Assembly: GCF_000485595.1 (NCBI RefSeq)
Contig: NW_014577157.1
Location: 424,876 to 456,020 of the forward strand
DNA: 31,145 nt
Direction of reading: 5' to 3'
From: Priapulus caudatus
Lineage: Eukaryota; Priapulida; Priapulimorpha; Priapulimorphida; Priapulidae
In this document: positions 1 through 11,600 of the stretch, one piece after another
Layout: every line of letters begins with the position of its first letter
Position numbering within the stretch: position 1 is the stretch's first letter
The notes under the pieces: model-generated
Databases searched by the model: none
Told to the model about the DNA's origin: nothing
What the model saw: the letters and a program-made list of their open reading frames with translations, nothing else
Position numbers and translations under genes: made by a program

Positions 1-104
1 GGATGGATGGATGGATGGATGGATGGATGGATGGATGGATGGATGGATGGATGGATGGATGGATGGATGGATGGATGGATGGATCGATAGATGGATGGAT
101 GGAT
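1..104. repeat. (GGAT)n tetranucleotide microsatellite
   Basis: About 26 GGAT units run from the first base, with two point interruptions near 84-90. The window edge lies inside the repeat. The apparent MDGWMDGW reading frame is only a translation of the repeat. Confidence 0.97.
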
Positions 105-270
105 GTACAGGTAGAAACTTAAACAATTCTATCAATCTAGCTATACACGTTTCCAAACGGTCAATGGATAGATGGAGTCGAGCTGACCGATCTCCAGGAG
201 GGTAATTTCGACCTACGGCCACAAAGCTGGCCGAGTTGGTGCGTGGGTTGAGTTTATCGGTGCACCTATA

Positions 271-443
271 GGCCCGTAGCCAGCTTTATACTGTGGGGGG
301 GGGTTAGTTTTTAAATGTTTGCAATTTGTGAGGGCGCGAAGAGACAGAGCGAGGGAGCATAGCGACAGAGCAGGGGGAGGGTGTGGGAGGGGGGTGTCGA
401 TGGAGATTTTGCGAACCCCCCGAACCCCCCTTGGCTACGGGCC
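271..443. mobile_element. 173-bp Mutator-like MITE with 10-bp target-site duplication
   Basis: The element starts GGCCCGTAGCCA and ends with its perfect reverse complement TGGCTACGGGCC (432-443). Exact copies of TGCACCTATA flank it at 261-270 and 444-453. The subterminal sequence is G-rich on the left (294-302) and C-rich on the right (417-430), as in a folding nonautonomous element. A 9-11 bp duplication is typical of Mutator/MULE transposons. There is no coding capacity. Confidence 0.75.
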
Positions 444-463
444 TGCACCTATAGCATATAGGC

Positions 464-501
464 TAGCCCTTGTTGCTATAGGCATGTGACAACAAGGGCT
501 A
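464..501. repeat. Hairpin-forming inverted repeat (12-bp arms)
   Basis: TAGCCCTTGTTG (464-475) and CAACAAGGGCTA (490-501) are perfect complements around a 14-nt loop. They lie just right of the Mutator-like MITE. No clear target duplication surrounds them. Confidence 0.6.
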
Positions 502-655
502 TATACTGGAGTATATACTAGATAGTACTGGAGCTATATAGTCTTAGGATAGTGCTCCTTGGACATCGGCCCGCCCCCGCTCTCTATTGGCAGAAATGAT
601 TTATAATCGCGCTATGCCAACATGGTGTGTAATCGTCGTACACTCGCGCGGTGTA

Positions 656-657
<2 letters not shown>

Positions 658-695
<38 letters not shown>

Positions 696-710
696 GTCAT
701 CATCATCATT
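658..710. repeat. (TTA)n followed by (TCA)n microsatellite
   Basis: About 12 TTA units run to about 695 and pass into a short run of TCA units. Confidence 0.95.
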
Positions 711-777
711 ATCAAATATTCAAATACCGTTATAATATTACATACAATTGATAAATAAATAATTATATTACCATATA

Positions 778-1526
778 CCACACCACACCACCCCATCTCA
801 TCCCACCCCATCCCACCCCACCCCACCCCACCCCATTCCCATCCTATCATATCATATCCTTTTCTATTCTATGTTATGCTATGCTATGCTATGCTATGCT
901 ATGCTATGCTATCCTATCCTATCCTATCTATGTTATCCTATCCTATCATGTCCAATTCTATCCTATCCTATCCAATCCTAGAATATCTTATTCTATCCTA
1001 TCCTACCCCACCTCACCCTCACCCCACCCATCCCACGCCATTATATTGCGCTTAATTCCACCCATCCTATCTTATTCTTTCCTATCCCATCCCATCCCAT
1101 CTTATCCCATCCCACCCGATCCCATCCCATCCTATCCTATTCTATCATATCATATCCATTTCTATTCTATGTTATGTTGGCTATGCTATGCTATGATATG
1201 TTATGATATGCTATGCAATGCTGTGTTATCCTATAGGGAGGCCTTTCTTATAGGATGTCCTGTCCTGTCATGTCCTATCCTATCCTATCCTATCCTATCC
1301 TATCCTATACTATCCTACCCTACCCTATCCTATCCTATCCTATCGTATCCTATTTTATCCTATCATATCCTATCCTATGCTATCCTATCCTATCCTATCC
1401 TATCATATTCTATTCTATCCTATCCTATCCTATCCGATCCGATCCTATCCTATCCTATCCTATTCTATCTTATCCTATCCTATCCTATCCGATCCGATCC
1501 GATCCTATCCTATAATACCCGATCCT
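778..1526. repeat. Pentanucleotide satellite (CCTAT)n with CCACC and TATGC variant blocks
   Basis: Roughly 750 bp are built from 5-mers. A CCCAC/CCCAT block (778-840) leads into TATGC units (about 868-912), degenerate TATCC units with CCC insertions (about 913-1150), a second TATGC/TATGT block (about 1165-1220), and a cleaner TATCC/TATCCGATCC array (about 1260-1515). The LSYPILSYP-type frames here are translations of the repeat, not proteins. Confidence 0.95.
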
Positions 1527-3040
1527 AACCAAACTCGTGACATTCACTGCAGACATCGACAATGTACAGCTCGCAAAGCCTAATTCGCCATTTCTTCTTT
1601 AGGTAGAATAGCTATTTAGGCGATTGAACAAGCTATTCTGCTATTGGTTTTAAATTCGCAAAGGTTCCAATGGTTATATCTGGTTATCCGCATACTCGTA
1701 TATCCTCGATGCAAATGGATGCCAGTCACTAAATGCCCGCCTCTAATGCTATGGCTGCTCGCAGAGCATACAGAAAAGCTTGAATGGAATTCCTATTGAT
1801 ATTAATCGGCTAAAACGTTTTCAGTATTTTCCTTTTGGAATTACATCGCGGTTTACACATAGCATACGATAATGATTGGTTAAAGTGTAGCGACATGCTG
1901 AATCGGGGTGCGGCTGCCATATATTCATAAAGGCGGCAAGAAATTTCTTGGTAATAAAATCATGAAGTTTAGAATATCCTCTATGCAACATTCAACAATA
2001 ATTAAGTAATAGGATTAAGTATATTAATTTATAGAATTCCTTAGTATTTTAACAATAAGAAAAAGACCTGCATAATGGGGTCATTAGATGTTTTAAAGCA
2101 GTTTATTCAGATAAAAATAGTTTGGGATAACAAAATATGCAATATTGCGTATTGAAAAAATCAAACCCAGTTATCACGATATATCTTCTCAGAAATTAGA
2201 TAATGTTAGTACTCTTTTGGCCTAGTTGATGTTTGTTTATAACTAGTGTAAATAATGAAAAAGGGTTTCGCTTCTTAGAAATGATATAAATGTACCGTTT
2301 AAATAGTGTAGATCTTATGAGCAAATTACCTAACACGAATTTTCATTCTTTCAATATGGGTTTGCGGTCTGAACTAGCGCTAATGGTAACTATTCTGTAG
2401 GAATCTTTTGCAGCGACCACCATTCTATCGAAAACCCCACTTGATGCAGAGCTACATGCGTGTAATGATTAAATTGCGGAATTACACGAAGGAGTAATTA
2501 CGTGGACTAGCTATCAAAATGGTTAATATTTCACAAGACATGACTGTCAATGGGAAAACCGATATTGTGATAAAACGATTGAAATTTACTGAAGGATATA
2601 AGCAAAGACGGTAAAATTAATAACGCTGATAACGAATTCTGACAAAGCCTCTATTTATCACCGCAAAGTCTTTCAAATGCGGAGAGCTGATCTTAGAATC
2701 ACAATGAGTAGTTACACGTGTCCAATGTGCAAATGAATTTGGACAATGCACGTCGATTTGATTCATTATGTCGCTTGCATCGCGAACAATGAGCCGGATT
2801 TCGGGCTTTAGTGCTTTCAGTCGTCTGACGGAATCGAAGCAGCGTTCGAGATGTTGATTAACTGTCTTCTAAATCACTGTCAGTGGCACTTCAGACAGCG
2901 TCGCTGTCATAATTGTTGGCAGAAGCGCGCGTACGTAGCAAATAGAGAAACGAGCTTGAGTCGTATAGATAATAGCGCGACATTCCTAGCTGAGCGATAC
3001 CTTCGCACCTCAGCACCTCATGCGGCAGTGGAACCCTATA
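1527..3040. other. Unannotated AT-rich noncoding sequence
   Basis: I see no gene, RNA or clear repeat. Frames are short and frequently stopped, and no splice-bounded conserved peptide was recognised on either strand. Confidence 0.5.
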
Positions 3041-3044
3041 TAGA

Positions 3045-3210
3045 TGTGCATGCACGTGTGCGTGTGTTTGAGTCCGTGCGTCTCCATTTCCACGTTATGT
3101 GCACACGTGTGTTCGCGATTGCGTGTGTGATAGAATAATTGTGTAAACACACCGCCTTTGCGTGGAGGCGCGCGTGCATATGTGGGTGCGCGTGTACTTG
3201 TGTAGTATTG
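3045..3210. repeat. GT/GC-rich cryptically simple region
   Basis: The stretch is rich in TGTG, CGTGTG and GCGCG without a fixed period, and looks like a decayed dinucleotide array. Confidence 0.6.
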
Positions 3211-5160
3211 TTGGGAGTCTGCAGCGTGACTTCACCAAGAACACTACCTCTTATCACAACGGCAATATTTTCCAAAATAATATTTATTTGGGAGTTATAA
3301 TCGATAGTTGAGGGGTTACGAAAACGAAACGGAAAATATCTGTTTGAGGACCTGTTTTATTTGTCTGTTCTTGCCAATATTTGTGCGCACGACTAACTTC
3401 CTATCGACAGCAGAGGAACAAAATAAAAAGCGTGAAGGAGGCGCAGACGAACCCGGAGGGCGTACACAGATTTAGAGCACTTACACGCGCAAATTTCGTG
3501 ATCTCGTTACATTAAGACATGGGTAACGTTTGCTTAGGTTTGGCTAAGTTGTTATACTAGCAGCATGCAAACAATTATGACACAGTTTGCGTAAACGAAC
3601 ACGTGAATGTCAAGCGTATGTACAGCGCGTAACGCATTAAAAGCGATTTACCGGAAACAAATCTACAAGTACAAAGTTCAAGAACCGGTCTGGTTGTGCC
3701 GCGATGCGTCGAACGCGTTTTTGATTAAAGGACGATTTCATCATCGATCGCTGTTCCAAAGTCTGCCACGTTGGTTCGCCTTCATTCGGATGGTATGTTC
3801 ATCCAGCGTTGATTGCTGCACGGGCAACTAATATCGTCCAACTTCTGATGCCGCGGAGAACATTACTGAGCCGTATATCTTATCAAGTTGCTCCAAGCAT
3901 CTTGAAGCGACAGCAATTTTACGAAATTGGTTTATTTTGTGTTATCAACCTCTTAACAGGTACGGCCGGCGGGAATTCGATCGAGTGAAGTGTAAGCGAA
4001 CTACTGTCGTATGAAAGTTGTTTCCGAGAAATTTGCGCAACTTCGACGTGTCTTCATTCCGCGAAAACAATTTAACGAATAATTTTTTTCCGGTTTTCGC
4101 AAACCGATCGAAACGCGCGGGCAAAGATAAACAATGATGGCGTAGCAGATTAGATGACCATGAAATACAAAAGTCAATGAAACATCGCAAAAAAAGGAGT
4201 CATAATATATGTTTTTTATACCCACAACAGAACAAATGCATGCTACAAAGCACATACGTAAAGATAGCAACGAGGCATCACCGCTGCCGCACGCACCTTG
4301 GAGTCAAATCGTATGAATGAAAACTAAAAACCATTTCCCACCATACGAAATATTGATGAAACTAATACCGGCTATAGGGGTGAACACAGGGGGATTTTTC
4401 GAGAATTCTCAAGCCGAGAGTTCTGTGATCTATATTCGATTGCGTATTATCCGTTTTACAACAACCTGACAAATAATTCGCAAATTTGGCACAGGAGGAC
4501 ATTATTAATCGATTCGTGTGGTACTAGTGCAATTGGTTCGCACTAGTGCCAATCGCCCCTGTATGCACCCCGAACATATCGCGATCGAATACATGTGCTC
4601 ATTCTTATCCAGTGACAGATGTCTAGAAAGTCATTGCAACACGACAACGCTAGTTTTGCAGCAAGTAACATACGCTACATGTTACGGCAATAAAATACGG
4701 ACATGGGTCTATGCGAACACGCGATACCTGTTTGATAACATCCACCCCGAATTATTTCATATATTTATGTATATATATAATTATATATATATATTTACTC
4801 ATTTACAATTTACAAAGATTATACAAAACATAAAGGTTGATCTCGATTTTGCTAAAATGGGAAAAACGTGTACATTAACGGCAGACTAGATCATGCTGAC
4901 CACTCACACATTGCTAGCCGCATGCGCAGGGCTAAAGCGGGGCACACTACATCGGCATTAACCAGATTACAAACAGGAAAAAAGAGAATTCGTCTTTCTT
5001 TCCCAGAAACAAAAGTGAAACTAGAAAGATCCGTGCTAATTATCGCAGAATGCATGCGACGTAGATTGTCCAAGCGCGAGCCAGCCAACAACAGCAGCAG
5101 CTCACGACCTTTTTTACATGGCTGATTTCGAGATCTTCGTAAAATAAAATACTGACAATC

Positions 5161-5163
<3 letters not shown>

Positions 5164-5196
<33 letters not shown>
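5164..5196. repeat. (TA)n microsatellite
   Basis: About 16 uninterrupted TA units. Confidence 0.95.
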
Positions 5197-5199
<3 letters not shown>

Positions 5200-7433
5200 T
5201 ATAAAGTATCTAATAGAAATAGAACGAATTCAAAGCACTAACGATCGAGCAGTAGTAGTAGTTCAGCGTCTGATTGATATAATACCAATCACTATTCACA
5301 ACTATATTTGGTTATATAAGCAGCCCAAGATACGAAGAATTCACACGATCGTACGTTAACCATACATAATGACGTGGTAATCCTATATGCACGATTAGCA
5401 ACGAATATCTTTAAACGGCAGCACGGAATCATGCTGTCTAGCGGAGAAATGACGACACTAAATTTCACACAATCTTAAAATTGAACCGTTAAATTTAAAT
5501 CTTGCTCCTCGAAGGAAGCTGACTCATACGGTGCCACGTTACTATAGGCATATGGGTTGCCCGGTTGCTTTAAATGAGTGGAAAGTTCATGAAATGTTGT
5601 CGCTGACACATCACACAATAACTGAATTATTGCAGGCGAATTTAACAACTTAACAATAACGTTCAGAGAAGTACAATATAACACTTTTTGATCTGGGAGA
5701 TATTAAATCTCCAGTGGCGGTTTATACGATAGGATACCTAATTCGAACCATAACGGCTTTTTGTTCATTGTCCTCATTTATGGTTGGCAATTACTAAACA
5801 TACATCCGCTTCATTGTAAGCGCGAGCCTTTATTGTCTCAGTAGCTCGTCCTCCCACTCGTTCGAACAGAGGACTTTACATATGAATATACACAGTGCAG
5901 ACACGGCGAGCGGCACAAGTGGATTAAATACACGCAGCTATTATGTGTTCAGAGCTCTACTTCTCTGCTGTCACTAGAGGTCTGTCGTACATTTCTGCAG
6001 CTCTCGACGTGATGCAAAAATAAGAGCCTCAAACGATTTGCAAACGCCAGCATCCGGCAGCCATTTCGCAACAACTATCACTACTAGAAAAAGCAGCGAA
6101 GGCTCGCTTGAATAACCGCTTTGCAATATTAAAACAGCCATAACGCTAGAACGTTTGACAAAGCATTGGAAAAGCAGCCGCGCTACAGCTTTAGTCTGCA
6201 AAACGTTGCATAGTTACAGCTCATGAATTATTAAACACCGTCGTTTTTACGTGATCGTGTTGAAATAACCTACAGATGTAAAATATTGAAAAATATAGCA
6301 GGGAAACAATTAATTCAGAAATGTAACCGTAATTACAAGAAACCACATCCCCATGGGAAAAATATGTACTTCAGTATATACACCGTACACAAGAAACATT
6401 TATAGGTCCGTCCTAACAAAACGCATAGTTGCACTCCGTGAAATATTGGTATAACAGATGACACTCTCCGTCAACACGTATCGCGGGAAAAATCAGACGT
6501 GGACATCTCTTGTTCGATAAAGCGTTGTGTGTTCATCGCAGGTCTCTATTTGCCTTAAACATTTCACACCGCGTAGTCTTAACCCGAGGCGTGTTTTGCC
6601 ACATCGCCTGCGAGGTTGTTCCTCGGCATCAGTGCTATTGACAGAAAGCGAGTGGTTTTGTTCTCTCGATCCGCGCCACTCGCCGCTTAAATCTCTAATC
6701 ACCCCGACGGGCTATCCTGAATTCGGCGACGCGACATGAAGGGTTCATATACATCTCACGCTCAAACCCCTGTGCGAATTTTACGCGAGATAAATCGGTA
6801 GACGCGAGTCATTTGTTCTTATGCTAATACATCGAATTAGTGGTGCTAATTCAGCTTTCACAGACTTCAGCAGGAAGGATCTGATTGTTCATGGGCTAAC
6901 TTTGTGAGATCTGCTTATTACGTACGTACTACAATAAACGAACAAGGAATACGTTTACGTTATTTTAATGCAGCAGCAACATTTGCATTTTTACGCGACG
7001 AATCTAGTCCGCACCTAGATGCGTGCTGTGGTGTCCGCAGGCCTGCACAAGAACCGGTAAATAACTGCAGAAACTTCAATGAAACGCATGAAATTACACG
7101 AAATAAATCCAGATCTTCTGGTGAACCGCGGCCCCCACGCGTTCTAGTTTTACGGTTTCTATCCACCCCGTTAATTGTATCGCTAGCAGCTATAGATCGC
7201 ATGCTACGAGCCAACCTGACCACTGACGCGCTGAAATTACCGATCAAATATGTCCCACGCACAGAATTGTTAATACATTTCTGGCAAACATATCACATAG
7301 TAACACTGCTAGTAACGTCTACACTGCTTACTTATATAAGTGACAACAATTTAGGGCACGTCTAGATCTGGTGTACAGCCGCCAGCCACCAGTACCGTAC
7401 CGTAACAGTAAATGCCCCTATCCGACCCAGCAA

Positions 7434-7467
7434 TGCAATTCATTTCAATTCATTTCAATTCGTTTCA
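7434..7467. repeat. 10-bp tandem repeat (CATTTCAATT), about 3 copies
   Basis: Two exact CATTTCAATT units at 7441-7460 are flanked by partial, diverged copies. Confidence 0.8.
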
Positions 7468-8280
7468 CTCGACATATTGCCAGATACGTGTAACCCGCCG
7501 CGCTAGAGGTATATATTAATAATTGTGCTGCATTTTGCAGCACGCAGTAGTTAATTATTGTCGTTGGACTTTGGATGGTTTACGGTCATATCGCACACCT
7601 CCGACCAGAATCGTAAGCATGGTACATAACTCGTACATTAATAGGCAATAACGCGCAGTGAGAATTAAGACTGCTGAGACACGGAGTTACATAAATGTAA
7701 ATCTACAGCAAGCAATGTATAACTAGCAACGGGGTCCGCACCCCACATCTAGCCACACTCACGCTCCACCGAGTACAAGATCCTTACCACACGAAAATTC
7801 CCTTGTATAATACGCGCATATTGTACTGCAAACCAACTACGATTGAAATAGAAATTTACACCTTTGCAGTGCTTGAATCACTGCCAGGACTTGCTTTTAT
7901 ACATTTTGATATGCACACAAAACACGGAACTATATAACGCCACTTCAACACCGTCTGTAGTGAGCAAAACAGCAATTATAATAAATACTTCTTCCATGCA
8001 GCTGCATTCACCGTTGCTTGGCAACCACAGATACCATGCGTGACATTCTCATTCCAACAGCTATCAGACCACAGAATTCGTTCGCCCGTCTGTTTATCTT
8101 CACATCTCTGACATTTGCGTGTGCAGCATTCTGTACGTTGCAGTAGAAAAATTTATACTCGTTTCGATAATAAATGTTTAAATTTACACAGAGTGTGAAT
8201 AATTTTCCAGCCACATAGACTGCTAAAATACGACTTCCATTCATTCGGAAGGAAACCCAATAAAAAAATAACAATGAAAT

Positions 8281-8286
8281 TTTAAT
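8281..8286 (-). promoter_or_regulatory. Candidate poly(A) signal ATTAAA for TOX
   Basis: ATTAAA on the minus strand lies about 310 nt after the TOX stop and is followed by a T-rich stretch (minus strand, about 8275-8255) that could serve as the downstream element. A TATAAA variant also occurs near 8555-8550. I saw no canonical AATAAA on this strand between the stop and about 5835, so the true 3' end is uncertain. Confidence 0.25.
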
Positions 8287-8597
8287 TTACATGCATATTG
8301 CTGTACTACTGTAAGTACCACAAAAGTGAAAATTTGGGGGTAAATTCCCCACGAAAAATCACTGCGGAACAGGAAACCAAAACCATTACTTCGATCATTC
8401 TTCGGTCTCTTTTTCTTGAGCAGATTAATGTGCGCTATCATTAATCAGCGGAAAATGACTCCGCCATGGTAACTTACAGATAATATTTGTCGTTTCCACC
8501 AAATATAATTATTATATATTGTATTGCAGTCCTTCGATTACTTATGTCCTTTATACACATAAGATGCAATCAACGTCTGCTGTTGCGTAGGCTGAAC

Positions 8598-8658
8598 TCA
8601 TGTGTATAACACCGATGGTTGTTGCTGCCGTGATGCAACCCACGCCATAAACACGTCC
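8598..8658 (-). CDS. TOX: TOX exon 7 coding part: C-terminal DVFxAWVASR tail and stop
   Basis: The acceptor has CTAAC, a T-rich tract and GTTTTTAG (AG at 8660-8659). The first base completes Lys, followed by [19 protein letters not shown] and TGA at 8600-8598. The vertebrate TOX4 tail reads RDVFLAWVASR and then a few variable residues, so this is the true end of the protein. Phase (2) and sequence both agree with the preceding exon. The 3' UTR continues to lower coordinates without a clear end. Confidence 0.93.
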
Positions 8659-11600
8659 CTAAAAACGCAAAACAGGCCAAAGTTAGCTCAAACGTTTATG
8701 ACAAAATGCATAAGCGCTAGTATACCGCGTGTTTACAGCCCCACGTTTTATGGGGGAGTTCATTAACAAACAAAAGAACAGATTCATTTGGAGAAACCAA
8801 GCATCTTTGCATGTCTACGTCTAGCTCTAGTACTAAAGCCCGCGTACAGTTGCCGAGCTATAGTACTAGAGCTAGTCTACGTCATGCTTCGAAATCGTTA
8901 CTATATCACCTACGATAATGGAAGCGGTCATAATGAGAGTGCTGTTATTATGCAAACATCGCGTCACGTGAGCACTCACTTGCAATGACTGACTACGCAC
9001 TCGTTACTGCAGTATTCGCGGTCCCAGTCAGGGCTGTCGACGGCGAAGTTTGTGCAGCCATTGCGAATGCATCTGATCTTCCTCACGTCGAACTGTGCAC
9101 CCAGTGTATTCGGCGTCTGTGCATAAGAAAAACAAATGCGCATCAAAACAATGAACCTTACATTTTTACCAAGAAAATAACCGTAATGCTAAAACTAAAG
9201 GGCAAGCCACTATTACAATGTGATCTCAGAAGGTGGATACATTTAACACCTTGATCTTATATCGTGAGGTGATTGGATGTAGCTCTAGCTGTGAAGGCCT
9301 GAGCTCGAATGCAAAACCCACATTGAAAAACTGAGCTAAAGCCCAGTAGGTAGGTGTATGTACTAAATGATGGTACGTTGTGTTACCCAGCAGGAAAATC
9401 TACTGTCGAGCCTTATTTCTATTTCTTAGTACTCTATTGTCTTAGCTAAAATTAAATGCCATTCAATTTTTTAGTACTCTCTTGTCTCAGCTAAAATTAA
9501 ATGCCATTCTATTTTTTAGTACTCTCTTGTCTCAGCTAAAATTAAATGCGAGCAAAAAACCGTAGAGTTAGTCTGCAGCTGCCTTGACAGATTGTCAGGC
9601 TGACTTGTTCGGCATCCCTCCTGCATGATGCACTTACCATGCACGGTCCTTCGGGCGAGTATGTGTCCATCATTGGCGACAATTGCTGCGGTGGTGACAT
9701 CGTTGTTGGCGACAGACTGGATGTCACAGACTGTGTCAGAACCTTCTTGTGTTCGCTTAGCTGCGTGGGTCCACCAAGCAGCCCCTGTGACACCAGGTTC
9801 GCCCTGTAAGCAGCCAACTGCTTCAGATATTCCTTCTTTGCGGTTTCGGTCTTCTTCTTGTATACCTGCGGCAGAAATGAAAATATATAAGACCTTAATT
9901 GTAGTTGCTGTTTGACAGTCTGTCCGAAATATATAATCAATCACAGTAATCATGTTAATGTGGCTTGCTAACCTTGCTGTTTGAACACATGGTTAGTGAA
10001 TAGTAGGACACAAAAAAAGTCCCTTAACTCAATAAGATGCAGATGTTTTTTTAGAAATAAATATTTTCTAAGGTTAGTAAGGTTTTTTTTTAGAAATAAA
10101 TGTCACTGAACCGTCACACGATAGTCACACCAATTTCCAAGAGTGATTAATGAGGTGGATTTTTATCTCATAAACGCCACTCACGTTCTTGTGCTCCTCA
10201 TCCAAGCTGTCCCACATAGAAGCTACTATCTTGGAAACCTCGCCGAAGCTGGCCTGTGGATTCTGGCTTTTTATTGCGGCCTGTGTGTCCCGGAAGAACA
10301 GCGCGTATGCAGAGACCGGCCTGCAACAATGGGGAACAACAGCAGTTAGCCCCTGATCAGTTGTGACGGTGAAAACATATTGCACGAACCGGTCAGAATT
10401 AGGCTAATGGGAAAATGCCAGATAAGGAAGATGCATTGTCACACGTAAATGCATGTGGACAGGCTATGCCAATCTAATGCTTCATCTCAATGCGCACGGA
10501 CACGCAACGCCGAAGCACTCCTGTGAATTATTGTACACGGACATACCAATACATTGCTGCAACAGATTTCTACACATAAGCGTGTAACAAGCTACGCATA
10601 CACAAACATGTAGCCGCATAGCACTATTGTACATGTTAACAACATATGCACCAATATATATACATGTTAATAGTGTAATAAAGAGCCAATAATACATGTA
10701 CACACAAGTGTAACACCACATACATGTACACAAACACCACATCTAGATTTGTAACGTGGGTTCATGGTAACAGCAGTAACGTGTAAGTAATATCGTACAT
10801 GCACTCATGCGGCACATAGAATACTGACAAAAATAGAGCTATCTATCAACGTATATGTAATGCCATCCCACGCACAGCATATTTACATGTACCAACATAC
10901 ATGTACGCTATCCCACACACAGCATGTAGACAAGTAACAACGTACATGTACGCTATCCCACACACAGCATGTAGACATGTAACAACGTACATGTACGCTA
11001 TCCCACACACAGCATGTAGACATGTAACAACGTACATGTACGCTATCCCACACACATGTAGACATGTAACAATGTACATGTAAACTATCCCACACACAGC
11101 ATGTTGACATGTAACCACGTACATGTACACAACCGTTCTAAATTGACAGAACTAGCTTATGCTGAGAGCTGTTTCGGCTTATTTTTCTTACGAGCTGATG
11201 GATTTGATATATTTGCGGTTGACGTACGTATCATCTCTGCCAATTAATATCACCATGATCACAGCCTGGTCATTACGCCTACTTTTTGGGCAACCAATAA
11301 CATTTCTTCGCTGACGAGAACAGCTGTTGAAATATTTTTATCGGCCTTGAAACAGCCTGCTGCCCACTTCACCATTCGACTTCATGATATTTTTAACCAA
11401 TTGTAAATTATTTAGCATGTTATTGGCGATAGTAATCTGTGTCATACATCAGCAATGATGCGCCATAGAGTTTCTACGCGACTCGTATACGACACGTATC
11501 ATTTACATGTTTGAAAACAAATTAGAAATGTACAAACTGACATTGGAGATAAGCCTGTTCCCTGTTATCTACATTTTATATACGTGGGCTATATTTAAAC

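Larger units (their letters stand above)
3211..8280. other. 3' flank of TOX: no supported gene
   Basis: This stretch lies downstream of TOX. It holds AT microsatellites (about 4766-4796 and 5164-5196), a short 10-bp tandem repeat at 7434-7467, and scattered short frames. The longest frame (6904-7365, plus) starts at GTG and resembles nothing I know. No tRNA, rRNA or snRNA was recognised. Confidence 0.45.

Noticed and set aside
881-1583. Long LSYPILSYP-type open frames
   Set aside because: They are translations of the TATCC pentanucleotide array in three frames.
4514-4552. Imperfect inverted repeat around ACTAGTGC
   Set aside because: The arms are short with mismatches and no flanking duplication.
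6904-7365. 153-codon open frame on the plus strand with a 100-codon frame opposite
   Set aside because: It starts at GTG, has no recognisable domain and no splice signals in keeping, and such a frame is not surprising in 31 kb across six frames.
9542-9637. Extension of TOX exon 5 frame past ATG|GTAAGT
   Set aside because: The family tail is encoded by the exon at 9116, and the read-through peptide resembles nothing in TOX.
10846-11130. Repeating 15-residue frames ([15 protein letters not shown])
   Set aside because: They arise from the 45-bp minisatellite, whose length is a multiple of three.
10862-11135. CRISPR array possibility for the regular repeats
   Set aside because: There are no unique spacers, the repeats are contiguous, and the setting is a eukaryotic intron.
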